The notes: generated from the letters alone by a model not told the origin. 64,000 nucleotides of DNA from Yersinia similis (GCF_001053095.1 NZ_CGBP01000012.1:1-64000); one strand, 5' to 3'; numbered from the stretch's first letter, positions 11,111-21,369 are shown. Translations and numbers: made by a program.

Positions 11111-12409
11111 ATGGTGAGGTTTGAAAGTAAAGATTCATTGATGTTGGCCAGACAATTACCCAATAAAACCGTGGCATTAATTCTGGCGGGGGGCCGTGGC
11201 TCACGATTGAAAGATTTGACCGCCACCCGCGCCAAACCAGCAGTCCATTTTGGCGGCAAATTCCGCATTATTGATTTTGCACTCTCCAACTGCCTGAATT
11301 CAGGGATTCGTCGTATTGGTGTGATAACACAGTATCAGTCCCATACCTTGGTTCAGCATATTCAACGTGGCTGGTCATTTCTCAATGAAGAAATGAACGA
11401 GTTTGTTGACCTACTGCCCGCTCAACAGCGCTTGAGCACAGAGCAATGGTACAAAGGCACTGCGGATGCGGTTTGTCAGAATATGGATATTATCCGCCGC
11501 TATGACGCAGAATATATCGTTATTCTGGCTGGGGATCATATCTATAAGATGGATTATTCTCGCATGTTGCTCGACCACGTAGAAAAAGGGGCTGAATGTA
11601 CCGTCGCCTGTATCCCGGTGCCAATTAGTGAAGGTAGTGAGTTTGGTGTCATGGAGGTTACCGCGGATTATCAGATAACCGCGTTCTATGAAAAGCCCAC
11701 CAGCCCGCCTCCTATACCGGGTGATCCGAGCAAAGCATTGGCTAGCATGGGGATCTATATCTTCAATGCTGACTACCTCTTTAAGTTACTCGAAGAGGAC
11801 AAAAATACCCCAGATTCCAGCCATGACTTCGGTAAAGACATCATCCCGCAACTCACTGCAAAAAAAGCCGTTTGGGCACATCCGTTTGATCTCTCTTGTG
11901 TCACCTCCAATGCTGAATTACCGCCTTATTGGCGCGATGTCGGGACATTGGACGCCTACTGGCGGGCTAATCTCGATTTGGCGTCAGTGACACCAGAGCT
12001 GGATATGTATGATCGTGCCTGGCCAATCCGCACCCATATGGAGCCGTTGCCACCGGCCAAGTTTGTCCAAGACCGATCTGGTAGCCATGGCATGACGATG
12101 AATTCACTGGTCTCTGGCGGATGTATTGTTTCAGGTTCAGTGGTGGTGCATTCGGTGTTGTTCCCTCGGGTGCGGGTGAATTCGTTCTGTACTATTGATT
12201 CTTCACTACTGCTACCTGATGTCCATGTGGGGCGATCTTGTCGTTTACGTCGCTGCATTATTGACCGTGCCTGTCACATTCCTGAGGGAATGGTGATTGG
12301 CGAAAACGCTGATGAAGACAGCGCCCGTTTCTACCGTTCAGAGGGTGGGGTGGTGTTAGTGACCCGGGATATGCTGGCAAAGTTAGAAGAAAAGTTAGAG
12401 GCAAAATAG
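11111..12409 (+). CDS. glgC: Glucose-1-phosphate adenylyltransferase (ADP-glucose pyrophosphorylase)
   Basis: GlgC makes ADP-glucose from ATP and glucose-1-phosphate, the committed step of glycogen synthesis. Near the N-terminus the nucleotide-binding [15 protein letters not shown] is followed by [17 protein letters not shown], which holds the lysine tied to fructose-1,6-bisphosphate activation in E. coli. [11 protein letters not shown] and [11 protein letters not shown] mark the catalytic domain, and the C-terminal third carries the left-handed beta-helix region around [18 protein letters not shown]. The length is 432 aa against 431 in E. coli. A strong AAGGAG precedes the ATG and the gap from glgX is nine bases, so it is in the same operon. 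Confidence 0.98.
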   Translation: MVRFESKDSLMLARQLPNKTVALILAGGRGSRLKDLTATRAKPAVHFGGKFRIIDFALSNCLNSGIRRIGVITQYQSHTLVQHIQRGWSFLNEEMNEFVDLLPAQQRLSTEQWYKGTADAVCQNMDIIRRYDAEYIVILAGDHIYKMDYSRMLLDHVEKGAECTVACIPVPISEGSEFGVMEVTADYQITAFYEKPTSPPPIPGDPSKALASMGIYIFNADYLFKLLEEDKNTPDSSHDFGKDIIPQLTAKKAVWAHPFDLSCVTSNAELPPYWRDVGTLDAYWRANLDLASVTPELDMYDRAWPIRTHMEPLPPAKFVQDRSGSHGMTMNSLVSGGCIVSGSVVVHSVLFPRVRVNSFCTIDSSLLLPDVHVGRSCRLRRCIIDRACHIPEGMVIGENADEDSARFYRSEGGVVLVTRDMLAKLEEKLEAK

Positions 12410-12583
12410 AGCCATTAGGTTTTCTATTTGTCAGGTTGGACTTATTGATCAAACTGGGCTTATTGATCGGATTAGCTTTGTTTATCAAATTAGCACCGAT
12501 ACAGGCCAGTCATTAGGGTGAAGGAAAGCGGCTAACACCACTGCAACTTCAGGTCAGAAGGGTATAAAAGAGCAGGAGTGATG
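12410..12583. other. glgC-glgA spacer with short direct repeats
   Basis: Unlike the tight glgB-X-C junctions, glgC and glgA are about 170 bases apart. The spacer has degenerate repeats of a CTTATTGATCAAA-like unit near 12440-12490 and ends in the glgA ribosome-binding site AGGAG (12574-12578). I see no clear terminator or coding frame. Confidence 0.5.
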
Positions 12584-14014
12584 ATGAGGGTCTTACATGT
12601 ATGTTCTGAACTGTTCCCTTTACTAAAAACCGGCGGGCTGGCTGATGTTATCGGTGCTTTACCCGCAGCTCAGCTTGCCGAGGGGGCTGATGTGCGGATC
12701 ATCTTGCCCGCCTTCCCGGATTTGCGTAGAGGGATCCCTGAGACCGTACTGGTCAGGGAGATTGACACTTTTGCGGGGCGGGTAGCATTACGTTATGGCC
12801 ATTATCGGGGGATTGGCATTTATCTGATTGATGCGCCAGCGCTTTATGATCGTGCGGGTAGCCCTTATCACGATGCTTCTTTATATGCCTATAGCGATAA
12901 CTATCAACGCTTTGCCTTGCTGGGATGGATGGCGTGCGAGCTGGCCTGTGGGCTGGATGGTTACTGGCGTCCAGAGGTTGTCCATGCCCATGATTGGCAC
13001 GCGGGATTAACCTGTGCTTATCTGGCCGCACGTGGGCGGCCTGCACGATCGGTGTTTACCGTCCATAATTTGGCTTATCAGGGGCTATTTTCTGCACATC
13101 ACTTATCTGAATTACAACTGCCTGCTGAGTTTTTCCAGATCTATGGGCTGGAGTTTTACGGGCAGATCTCTTACCTGAAAGCCGGGTTGTTCTTTGCTGA
13201 CCATGTCACGACCGTCAGCCCGACCTATGCAAAAGAGATCACTCAGCCCGCTTTTGGTTATGGCATGGAGGGGTTGCTACAAGCGTTGGCGCGTCAGGGC
13301 CGGTTGACGGGGATCCTGAACGGGGTCGATAGTGATATTTGGGATCCACAGAGTGATACCTTGCTGCCTACCCGTTATGACGCGGAGGACCTACAAGCGA
13401 AGGCCATCAATAAAACACATTTGCAAACGGCTATGGGTTTGCAACTGACGGAAAATAAACCTATTTTTTCTGTAGTCAGTCGATTGACCGCCCAGAAAGG
13501 GTTGGATCTGGTACTGGAAGCACTGCCCGAATTACTGGCGCTAGGGGGGCAGTTGGTCGTCTTGGGGAGCGGAGATGCCACGCTGCAAGAGGCCTTTCTA
13601 GCCGCGGCAGCAGAGCATTCTGGTCAGGTTGGGGTACAAATAGGTTATCACGAGGCATTCTCTCATCGAATTATTGCCGGGTCGGATGTCATTCTGGTAC
13701 CCAGCCGCTTTGAACCCTGTGGGTTAACGCAGTTGTATGGATTGAAATATGGCACGTTGCCGCTGGTGCGTCATACCGGTGGGCTGGCTGATACCGTGGT
13801 GGATTGCGCGTTGGAAAATCTGGCTGACGGCAGCGCTTCGGGGTTTGTATTCAATGAATGTGAGGCGCAAGCCTTAGTAAAGGCGATACGCCGTGCCTTC
13901 GTACTGTGGAGCAGGCCAAAACATTGGCGTCACGTCCAGCGCCATGCGATGAGGCTCGATTTTGGTTGGCAACTTGCCGCCGTAGATTATTTGTCACTTT
14001 ATCGACGTCTGTAA
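12584..14014 (+). CDS. glgA: Glycogen synthase (ADP-glucose type, GT5)
   Basis: GlgA transfers glucose from ADP-glucose to the non-reducing ends of glycogen. The N-terminus [18 protein letters not shown] includes the KTGGL motif that binds ADP-glucose; the C-terminal Rossmann domain holds [18 protein letters not shown] and [10 protein letters not shown]. Three possible starts stand in a row (GTG 12578, ATG 12581, ATG 12584); I take the third, since AGGAG is then 5 bases away and the protein (476 aa) matches the family. It follows glgC and precedes glgP on the same strand. Confidence 0.97.
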   Translation: MRVLHVCSELFPLLKTGGLADVIGALPAAQLAEGADVRIILPAFPDLRRGIPETVLVREIDTFAGRVALRYGHYRGIGIYLIDAPALYDRAGSPYHDASLYAYSDNYQRFALLGWMACELACGLDGYWRPEVVHAHDWHAGLTCAYLAARGRPARSVFTVHNLAYQGLFSAHHLSELQLPAEFFQIYGLEFYGQISYLKAGLFFADHVTTVSPTYAKEITQPAFGYGMEGLLQALARQGRLTGILNGVDSDIWDPQSDTLLPTRYDAEDLQAKAINKTHLQTAMGLQLTENKPIFSVVSRLTAQKGLDLVLEALPELLALGGQLVVLGSGDATLQEAFLAAAAEHSGQVGVQIGYHEAFSHRIIAGSDVILVPSRFEPCGLTQLYGLKYGTLPLVRHTGGLADTVVDCALENLADGSASGFVFNECEAQALVKAIRRAFVLWSRPKHWRHVQRHAMRLDFGWQLAAVDYLSLYRRL

Positions 14015-14102
14015 TTGTTGAAGCGGATAGTCGTTAAAACTGGTAATCCTTAGCGCTCGTCATTGTCGACTCGTTATAGCCATTAAACTTGGGAAAAACG
14101 TT

Positions 14103-16550
14103 ATGACATCACCGTTTAGCTATACCTCACCCGTTGTCAGTGTGGATGCACTGAAACACTCTATTGCCTATAAGCTAATGTTTATTGTTGGCAAAGATCC
14201 CACCATTGCAACGCAGTACGATTGGTTGAATGCGACTCTATTTGCGGTACGTGATCGTATGGTTGAACGTTGGTTACGTTCTAATCGCGCTCAACTATCA
14301 CAGGACGTTCGGCAGGTTTATTATCTATCGATGGAGTTTTTACTGGGCAGAACATTATCTAACGCGCTGTTATCAATGGGAATTTATGATGAGATCGAGC
14401 AGGCGTTGGATGAGATGGGCCTCAGTTTGTCAGAGTTATTGGAGGAGGAGAACGATCCCGGTTTAGGTAATGGTGGTTTAGGCCGTCTGGCGGCGTGTTT
14501 CCTCGATTCATTGGCCACCCTCGCGCTACCGGGGCGGGGTTACGGCATTCGTTATGAATATGGCATGTTCAGCCAGAAAATTGTTAACGGCCAACAGATG
14601 GAGTCGCCGGATAATTGGTTGGAATATGGCAATGCATGGGAGTTTCCACGGCACAACACCCGCTATAAAGTCCGGTTCGGTGGCCGTATTCAGCAAGAAG
14701 GCAGCAAAATTCGCTGGTTAGAAACCGAAGAAATCCTCGCGTGTGCGTATGATCAAATTATTCCTGGTTTTGATACTGATGCCACCAATACATTACGTTT
14801 ATGGTCTGCGCAGGCCAGTAATGAAATTAATCTGGGCAAATTTAATCAAGGCGATTACTTTGCCGCAGTTGAAGATAAAAACCATTCAGAAAATGTCTCA
14901 CGGGTCCTATACCCCGATGATTCCACCTATTCCGGGCGTGAATTACGCTTGCGGCAAGAGTACTTTTTAGTCTCAGCGACGGTGCAGGATATTCTGAACC
15001 GCCATTGGGCGATGCATCAGACATTCAATAACTTAGCCGATAAAATTGCTATTCATCTGAATGATACGCACCCGGTACTTTCCATCCCTGAAATGATGCG
15101 TCTACTGATCGACGAGCATAAATTTACCTGGATGGACGCATGGGATGTGGTGCAGCAAGTGTTTTCCTACACCAACCATACGTTGATGAGTGAGGCGCTG
15201 GAGACCTGGCCTGTCGATATGATCGGTAAGATTTTGCCACGCCATCTGCAAATCATCTTTGATATCAATGATCATTTCCTCAAGCTGGTGGAGGAACAAT
15301 ATCCTGACGACAAAGAGCTGCTCTCAAGAGTATCGGTCATTGACGAAAACAACGGCCGACGGATACGAATGGCCTGGCTGGCGGTGATTGCCAGCCACAA
15401 AGTGAACGGCGTTTCTGCGTTACATTCTGAGCTGATGGTGCAATCGTTGTTTGCTGATTTTGCCCGTATCTTCCCTAATCGTTTCTGCAACAAAACCAAT
15501 GGCGTGACACCACGGCGCTGGTTGGGGTTAGCCAACCGGCCCTTGGCGGCAGTGCTGGATGACAGTATTGGCCACACCTGGCGTACTGACCTGAGCCAAC
15601 TTAGCGAGCTGGAAAAGAACCTTGATTACCCCAGTTTCTTACTGGCCTTACAAAAGGCCAAGCTGGAAAACAAAAAGCGGCTGGCGGGTTATATCGCTGA
15701 AAAACTCAATATCGTGGTCAATCCGGCAGCGTTGTTTGACGTACAAATTAAACGTATTCACGAGTACAAGCGGCAATTGCTGAATGTGTTACATGTGATA
15801 ACGCGTTATAACCGCATTATTGACGCGCCTGACGATAACTGGGTGCCTCGGGTGGTGATTTTTGCCGGTAAAGCCGCCTCGGCTTATTATAATGCCAAGC
15901 AAATTATTCACCTGATCAACGATGTAGCGAAGGTTATCAACAACGATCCGCGGATCAATAACTTATTGAAAGTGGTCTTTATTCCTAACTACAGCGTGAG
16001 TTTGGCGCAGTTGATCATTCCGGCGGCAGACTTATCCGAACAGATCTCGTTGGCGGGTACGGAAGCGTCGGGAACCAGTAATATGAAGTTTGCGCTAAAC
16101 GGAGCGCTAACCATTGGGACATTAGACGGTGCCAATGTGGAGATCCGCGAGCATGTCGGTGAAGAGAACATCTTTATCTTCGGGAATACGACTGAGCAGG
16201 TTGAAGCATTGCGTAACAGCGGTTATAACCCACGGAAATATTACGACGAGGACCCTGAGTTACATCAGGTACTGACACAGATAGCGACAGGCACGTTCAG
16301 CCCGGAAGAGCCTTATCGCTATACCAACCTGTTTGATTCGCTGGTCAATCTGGGGGATCACTACCAGCTATTGGCGGATTATCGCAGCTATGTGGACACT
16401 CAAGAGCAAGTCGATACGCTGTATCGCCATCGGGATGAATGGTCGCGTAAAACCTTACTGAATATTGCCAATATGGGTTATTTCTCTTCAGACCGGACGA
16501 TTGAGGAGTATGCCGATGAGATTTGGCATATTAAGCCTGTCCGGCTGTAG
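14103..16550 (+). CDS. glgP: Glycogen phosphorylase
   Basis: GlgP releases glucose-1-phosphate from the non-reducing ends of glycogen. The 815-residue GT35 enzyme shows [18 protein letters not shown] and [20 protein letters not shown] near the N-terminus, and the pyridoxal-phosphate site [20 protein letters not shown] with Lys662 in the C-terminal domain. It lies 88 bases after glgA and is the last gene of the operon; a strong terminator follows. The window holds a second phosphorylase, malP at 25950-28355, recognisable by the same signatures but specialised for maltodextrins. Confidence 0.98.
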   Translation: MTSPFSYTSPVVSVDALKHSIAYKLMFIVGKDPTIATQYDWLNATLFAVRDRMVERWLRSNRAQLSQDVRQVYYLSMEFLLGRTLSNALLSMGIYDEIEQALDEMGLSLSELLEEENDPGLGNGGLGRLAACFLDSLATLALPGRGYGIRYEYGMFSQKIVNGQQMESPDNWLEYGNAWEFPRHNTRYKVRFGGRIQQEGSKIRWLETEEILACAYDQIIPGFDTDATNTLRLWSAQASNEINLGKFNQGDYFAAVEDKNHSENVSRVLYPDDSTYSGRELRLRQEYFLVSATVQDILNRHWAMHQTFNNLADKIAIHLNDTHPVLSIPEMMRLLIDEHKFTWMDAWDVVQQVFSYTNHTLMSEALETWPVDMIGKILPRHLQIIFDINDHFLKLVEEQYPDDKELLSRVSVIDENNGRRIRMAWLAVIASHKVNGVSALHSELMVQSLFADFARIFPNRFCNKTNGVTPRRWLGLANRPLAAVLDDSIGHTWRTDLSQLSELEKNLDYPSFLLALQKAKLENKKRLAGYIAEKLNIVVNPAALFDVQIKRIHEYKRQLLNVLHVITRYNRIIDAPDDNWVPRVVIFAGKAASAYYNAKQIIHLINDVAKVINNDPRINNLLKVVFIPNYSVSLAQLIIPAADLSEQISLAGTEASGTSNMKFALNGALTIGTLDGANVEIREHVGEENIFIFGNTTEQVEALRNSGYNPRKYYDEDPELHQVLTQIATGTFSPEEPYRYTNLFDSLVNLGDHYQLLADYRSYVDTQEQVDTLYRHRDEWSRKTLLNIANMGYFSSDRTIEEYADEIWHIKPVRL

Positions 16551-16587
16551 TGTGCGGTAATGGCATGTTCAACTGCCAGAGCTGCCA

Positions 16588-16629
16588 TAAAAAACCCTCT
16601 TCGCCGTTATCCGATGAAGAGGGTTTTTC
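16588..16629. terminator. Bidirectional terminator between glgP and glpD
   Basis: A 10-bp perfect stem (AACCCTCTTC at 16593-16602 with GAAGAGGGTT at 16616-16625) is flanked by an A run on the left and a T run on the right. It can end both the rightward glg transcript and the leftward glpD transcript. Confidence 0.9.
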
Positions 16630-16701
16630 AATTTCTTGAGGTACTTGAATAACGCTATGCAGCTCAGAAATGTAAAAATTAACGAATATTAAACTTTGTT
16701 A

Positions 16702-18216
16702 TTAAGAAACCAGCGGTAGCGCCTGTTGTTTTTCAGTGTGCGTATCAGCCAGCCACTGGGCTACCCGCTGTTTCTCTTCATCGCTGAGGGCCATGCCTAA
16801 TTTGGTACGGCGCCAGATAGCATCATCCAGCTCAACAACCCACTCGTTCTCAACCAAATAGCGCAATTCGGCCTCATACAAGCCGTGACCAAAGTGCTCG
16901 CCCAAGCTTTCAAGACTGGTCGCGTTGGCTAAAATTATCTCGCTGTGGCTACCATAGGTACGGGTATAGCGGCGGGCCAGCCCTTCCGGCAACCAGTTAT
17001 AGCGGTGGCGCAACTGCACGGTATAGCTATCGCGGCTACCGCCAATATCCCCACCGGGCAAGGCACCGGTTTTAGTCCACGCCGGGCCGACATTCGGGTA
17101 GTACGCTGACAGTTTTTCCAGCGCATGTTCTGCCAATTTACGGTACGTGGTGAGTTTACCGCCGAAGACCGACAGGAGTGGTGCCTGACCCGCTTCATCG
17201 GCCACATCTAACGTGTAATCGCGGGTAACGGCTTGCGGTGAATCTGATTCATCGTCGCATAGCGGGCGCACACCAGAGTAGGTCCAGACGATATCATCAC
17301 GGCCCAACTGCTTTTTAAAGTGGTCGTTATAGACTTTTAGCAGATAAGCAATTTCCTGATCGTCAATTTTCACCTCTTTTGGATCGCCGTGATATTCCAC
17401 GTCGGTAGTACCGATGATGGAATAGTCATCTAACCAAGGGATCACGAAGACGATACGGTGATCTTCATTTTGCAGAATATACGCCTGCGGTTGGTTATGA
17501 ACTCGAGGCACCACAATGTGGCTGCCTTTAATCAGGCGGATGCCATAAGGTGATTTGAGCTTTAGGCCATCGTCGAAGAACTGTTTAACCCAAGGGCCAG
17601 TGGCATTCACTAGGCCTTTAGCACGCCAGGTGAAGGTTTTGCCGGTATTGACATCAAGGGCTTCAACCATCCATAGGCCTTGTTCACGCCATGCGCGGGT
17701 TACTTTGGTACGGGTACGGACTTCACCGCCGCGTTTGACCACTTCCTGCGCATTCAGTACCACCAGGCGGGCATCATCCACCCAACAGTCAGAATATTCG
17801 AAACCGCGCACCAACTCGGGTTTTAACACAGATTCCGGGCCGAAACGCAGCCCTTTACTGGCTGGCAGGCTGGTACGTTTGCCCAAATGATCATACAAGA
17901 ACAAGCCGGTGCGGATCATCCATGCCGGGCGTAGATGAGGCTGGTGGGGCAGGCGGAAGCGCATAGGGAATGCGATATGCGGTGCCAGTCTCAGTAACAC
18001 TTCACGCTCGGCCAAGGCTTCGCTTACCAAGCGAAATTCATAATGTTCCAGATAGCGCAAGCCACCATGGATAAGTTTGGAACTGGCGGAAGACGTAGCA
18101 CAGGCCAAGTCTTGCGCTTCTAGCAGCAGTACTGACAGGCCACGCCCTGCAGCGTCCGCAGCGATACCGGCCCCGTTAATACCGCCACCGATCACGATCA
18201 AGTCTTTGGTTTCCAT
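16702..18216 (-). CDS. glpD: Aerobic glycerol-3-phosphate dehydrogenase
   Basis: GlpD is the inner-membrane-associated flavoprotein that oxidises sn-glycerol-3-phosphate to dihydroxyacetone phosphate and passes electrons to quinone. The N-terminal FAD-binding motif is DLIVIGGGINGAGIAADAAG, followed by the family signature SKLIHGGLRYLEHYEFRLV. The 504 residues cover the E. coli enzyme (501 aa) without a gap, so the known in-frame deletion of Y. pestis Orientalis is absent. The start at 18216 is supported by AGGAAGG upstream; the frame continues to 18300 but the extension is not family sequence. Candidate GlpR sites lie just upstream, fitting induction by glycerol-3-phosphate. Confidence 0.97.
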   Translation of the reverse strand: METKDLIVIGGGINGAGIAADAAGRGLSVLLLEAQDLACATSSASSKLIHGGLRYLEHYEFRLVSEALAEREVLLRLAPHIAFPMRFRLPHQPHLRPAWMIRTGLFLYDHLGKRTSLPASKGLRFGPESVLKPELVRGFEYSDCWVDDARLVVLNAQEVVKRGGEVRTRTKVTRAWREQGLWMVEALDVNTGKTFTWRAKGLVNATGPWVKQFFDDGLKLKSPYGIRLIKGSHIVVPRVHNQPQAYILQNEDHRIVFVIPWLDDYSIIGTTDVEYHGDPKEVKIDDQEIAYLLKVYNDHFKKQLGRDDIVWTYSGVRPLCDDESDSPQAVTRDYTLDVADEAGQAPLLSVFGGKLTTYRKLAEHALEKLSAYYPNVGPAWTKTGALPGGDIGGSRDSYTVQLRHRYNWLPEGLARRYTRTYGSHSEIILANATSLESLGEHFGHGLYEAELRYLVENEWVVELDDAIWRRTKLGMALSDEEKQRVAQWLADTHTEKQQALPLVS

Positions 18217-18230
18217 GTTACCTTCCTCTG

Positions 18231-18270
18231 AATGTTCGAAACAGCGCTTTAATGTTCGTTTTCGCTCACG
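18231..18270 (-). promoter_or_regulatory. Candidate GlpR operators upstream of glpD
   Basis: AATGTTCG occurs at 18231-18238 and again at 18251-18258; it equals the left half of the GlpR operator consensus WATGTTCGWWWWCGAACATW. The second copy continues into TTTTCGCTCACG, keeping CG and CA of the right half. The position 15-55 bases from the glpD start fits repression by the GlpR encoded at 20576-21334. Confidence 0.55.
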
Positions 18271-18490
18271 ATTGTAATCAAAAACCAACAAATAAGCCAA
18301 GAGTTAACCGAAGAAAAACATTTATGCGTGATAGAGGTAACATTTTTGTTATTGATATGTAGTATGGATTAGTGATTAGGTTCGGGGAGTGATGATTCAG
18401 TGATCAGCTAAGGTGCTGGTGATCGGTTTGGTTGCTAGAGCTTCACGGCTCACTTAATCTTCGATGAACCAACGGCCAAAGGGTGTAGGC

Positions 18491-18589
18491 TGCACTGAAC
18501 CTCAAAATTTGGATACCTGATTTTTACTGCCTTTCTGCCTGAGTCCGGTATTCTGCCGGGCTCATTCCAGCAGTTTTCATCATGAATAC
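18491..18589 (-). mobile_element. Remnant of an IS3-family insertion sequence (end plus transposase tail)
   Basis: On the minus strand 18524-18589 reads as the last 21 codons of a transposase, ending KTAGMSPAEYRTQAERQ and a stop, which looks like the C-terminus of an IS3-family OrfB. Immediately beyond the stop lies TTTGGATACCTGA / TGAACCTCAAAA (18491-18520), resembling the terminal inverted repeats of that family. No further transposase sequence follows, so only one end of the element survives. The IS group is not assignable by eye. Confidence 0.55.
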
Positions 18590-18801
18590 ACTACTTTTTT
18601 GGGGGTAGGGGACTACATATTTGTAGGAAAATTTTGAATATCTTATGAATGAAGTAAATATCATTGCATTGGACAAGGGTAAATAGAAGATTATCGGTCT
18701 TTATAAATATTCATTTCTGGTTATCCCTTGGTCAGCCTAGAGTAGATTTTCGGTAAGATAAGGAAAATTGGAAGCTGTTTACCACGAAAAAGGAATTTAT
18801 T

Positions 18802-19683
18802 ATGTCAGAAACCGCCAAATCAACCCCGCCTGCGTTATGTTTTCCCTACAGGGCATTTAGAACCCAAAAACGTATGGATGATTACGCTGCCGATGATATG
18901 CGTTGCGGGGATTTAAGTGAAACACAGCTAAAAACAGATTTTAATTTGCATAAGATTTCCAGCAAGGTTAGCCCGTACACGCTAACGTTGTTCAATCAGC
19001 TAAAACCCATGTCTTATGGTTATGCTTATGATAAGAATCCCAAAAGTGAAAAAATAACACGACAGGAATGTATCAAGATCCTCTTCGATTAATTTAGCAA
19101 AGAATCACGAAACTTCGCTTTTTACGGCCCTTATAAGCATCTGATTGAAAAAATGATCAACCATATGCAGAGCAGCAACGGCACGCCGTTTCGGGATATG
19201 TCTTTAGATGCAGCATTAAAAGAGCAAATATTAAATGACCGTACATTTAACAGTACGCGTTTGCTATTAGAGAAAGTATTTAATAAACATATAGACTGGG
19301 ATAATAAATATTATCCAGCAGCAGAAAAGGACAGACTAACAGATGCTATTTCTAGCGGAAGACTTCCAAAATTTGACAGATTTCAGGATAAGTTTAATGG
19401 AATGGGAATTACAGTGCACGATACATGGGCCTCTGATATCACGATAAAATCACTACAGATTGATAATCATCGCTATCGCGCGATAGTGCATTACAAAATA
19501 CAGGATCATTTCGGGCTGGATAATGATGATATTAAGAATTCTAAGTTTAACGGGTTTAATTTCTTCCGTATATGGTTTGTTCTCCAACGATTCAACCAGT
19601 TTAGTTTCAAGCCATTTATGACCAATATGGAAGCCACCGTAGAGATTGCCGGGAGCCGCAATGAAAGTAAAAATTCTGACTGA
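18802..19683 (+). pseudogene. DUF3289-type protein interrupted by one in-frame stop
   Basis: Two open stretches in the same frame (18802-19089 and 19093-19683) are separated only by TAA at 19090-19092. Read through, they give about 293 residues resembling the DUF3289 family: DDMRCGDLSETQLKTDFNL near the N-terminus, MINHMQSSNGTPFRDMSLDA in the middle, FNGMGITVHDTWASD and FNFFRIWFVLQRFNQF near the end. In relatives I recall the residue at the stop is Glu (GAA), so one G-to-T change would explain it; that is inference. The 96-residue first part has a good ribosome-binding site (AAGGA). The function of the family is not established. A downstream ATG at 19153 could express the C-terminal 176 residues, but I see no convincing ribosome-binding site there. 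Confidence 0.75.
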
Positions 19684-19721
19684 TAACGAGATAACATTAG
19701 AGTTTAAGTCGGTGGGATGGA

Positions 19722-20135
19722 ATGAAAACTATTAAACATATCCTCATTATATTTGTCACCTTAGGCGTTATTGGGTTTGTTTTTGTATATTTTATTGCTG
19801 CAGGGGTTAATGAAAAAAGCGTATACACTCAGGATGATTTTATAAAATATCACATGCTTACTGATCGTGATATTGAAAAAATACCGAAGATTACCCGTGA
19901 TTATTATTTTGAGTATCAACCAAGGGACGGTTATAACCCATCAAGTACAATAATATTTAATCATACGCTCGATGCTAGCCCTTTAAAAAATTATCTCAGC
20001 AGTCTTGGGTATGAACGCCAAAAGCCAAATTTTGGTGATAGTGAAGTGTGGTTACTACCAAGCGAAACGACACAATCCACTTTCTATCTCTGGGTGGATA
20101 AGGCGCACAATCAAATTCGGTTAACAAAAGAATGA
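19722..20135 (+). CDS. Small membrane-anchored protein of unknown function
   Basis: I do not recognise this 137-residue protein. It starts MKTIKHILIIFVTLGVIG and has one hydrophobic segment (about residues 6-27) that reads as an uncleaved signal anchor, followed by a polar, probably periplasmic part ending in STFYLWVDKAHNQIRL. GGTGGGATGGA stands just before the ATG. It follows the broken DUF3289 gene by 38 bases on the same strand, so the two look like a transcription unit. The context (a large soluble protein followed by a small anchored one, beside an IS remnant) would allow an effector-immunity pair, but nothing in its sequence shows this. The AT-rich base composition differs from the flanking glp genes. 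Confidence 0.65.
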   Translation: MKTIKHILIIFVTLGVIGFVFVYFIAAGVNEKSVYTQDDFIKYHMLTDRDIEKIPKITRDYYFEYQPRDGYNPSSTIIFNHTLDASPLKNYLSSLGYERQKPNFGDSEVWLLPSETTQSTFYLWVDKAHNQIRLTKE

Positions 20136-20575
20136 CACCGATAAATTTTTTTGTACCCTCTCTCTCCTTGTTGATGTCCAAAGCACATTTGAGCAGCCGA
20201 TTGACGCCAGACCATTATCTTTAGACTTTTAGTAACTTTTTGATTTTGAATTGGCTATTGACGTCCAAAGCACATTTGAGCAGCCGAGTGAAGAATGAAG
20301 GTAGGACGCGAGGCATGGATGCCGAGCGAGGGCCGCTTGAGCAGGAAGCGAATCGGCCCGGTCCGTCAGCGAAATGATGAATCGAGGGACCCCACACAGT
20401 GGGCAAGCGATAGTGCGAAAGGGGGCCACGCTTATGGCCCCCTTGGCGGTTGGTTCATCGGAGGCCAGGTAAGCCGTAAAGCCATAACAACCGAACCCGC
20501 TCACCGACTCAAATCACCGAACCCGATCACCGAACCCGATTACCAGATCCAAACCACCAAGATCAAACCCAAACG
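20136..20575. repeat. Repeat-rich, GC-rich intergenic stretch between the accessory insert and glpR
   Basis: A 25-bp sequence (GTCCAAAGCACATTTGAGCA plus GCCGA) occurs identically at 20176-20200 and 20263-20287. The second copy leads into about 170 bases of GC-rich DNA with a hairpin GGGGGCCA/TGGCCCCC (20421-20428 with 20435-20442), then tandem copies of CACCGAACCCGAT near 20513-20545. An open frame of 94 codons crosses it but looks non-coding. The shape suggests a partly duplicated mobile or dispersed repeat; I cannot name it. The hairpin could also serve glpR as a terminator, though its T run is short. Confidence 0.55.
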
Positions 20576-21334
20576 CTAACAAAGCTCCAATTGAACCTCA
20601 TGCTGCTCAATGATTTTCATCACACTGGCTGGTGGCTGTTGATCGGTAAACAGATAATTGATCAGATTCATGTTCCCCAAATTCACCATCGCGTTACGGC
20701 CAAATTTAGAATGGTCGGTTACCAACATCACACAACGGGAGTTCTCAATAATCGCTCGCTTGGTGCGCACTTCATGGTAATCAAACTCCAGTAATGAACC
20801 GTCCATATCGATACCACTAATACCGAGGATGCCGTAATCAAGACGGAATTGAGAAATAAAATCCAGGGTCGCTTCGCCAATAATCCCACCATCGCGGGTA
20901 CGAACTTCGCCCCCCGCCAGAATAAGACGAAAATCTTCTTTGGCAGTTAGCAAAGTGGCAACGTTTAGATTGTTGGTGACCACTCGCAGACCTTTATGAT
21001 TCATCAGGGCATGAGCGACCGCTTCTGGTGTGGTGCCAATATCAATAAATAGCGTGGCGCCATCCGGGATCTGGCTAGCAACGCGTTGGGCAATCCGCGC
21101 CTTTTCTTCCGACCACATCACTTTACGATCGTTATAGGCCGCGTTGACCGAACTGGACGGTAGCGCCGCCCCACCATGATGACGATGAATTTTGTTTTGA
21201 TCGGCCAGCTCATTTAAGTCACGCCGAATGGTTTGCGGGCTAACGGCAAAATGTTCCACTAACTCTTCAGTGCTGACATAACCTTGTAGGCGTACCAGCT
21301 CAATAATCGCATCATGCCGCTGCGTTTGCTTCAC
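20576..21334 (-). CDS. glpR: Glycerol-3-phosphate regulon repressor (DeoR family)
   Basis: GlpR represses glp genes and is released by glycerol-3-phosphate. The 252-residue protein has the DeoR helix-turn-helix at the N-terminus (YVSTEELVEHFAVSPQTIRR, about residues 19-38) followed by the DeoR sensor domain, with DGATLFIDIGTTPEAVAHAL and VVTNNLNVATLL. It is full length, unlike the frameshifted allele in the reference E. coli K-12 strain. It is the last gene of glpE-glpG-glpR, 35 bases after glpG. Its probable targets include the sites upstream of glpD. Confidence 0.97.
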   Translation of the reverse strand: MKQTQRHDAIIELVRLQGYVSTEELVEHFAVSPQTIRRDLNELADQNKIHRHHGGAALPSSSVNAAYNDRKVMWSEEKARIAQRVASQIPDGATLFIDIGTTPEAVAHALMNHKGLRVVTNNLNVATLLTAKEDFRLILAGGEVRTRDGGIIGEATLDFISQFRLDYGILGISGIDMDGSLLEFDYHEVRTKRAIIENSRCVMLVTDHSKFGRNAMVNLGNMNLINYLFTDQQPPASVMKIIEQHEVQLELC

Positions 21335-21369
21335 AATAATCCCCTAATGCGCCTGGTTGGCCCAGGCAG

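Noticed and set aside
20295-20579. A 94-codon frame through the GC-rich repeat before glpR
   Set aside because: Lies in repeated, hairpin-rich DNA with no ribosome-binding site and no family pattern.
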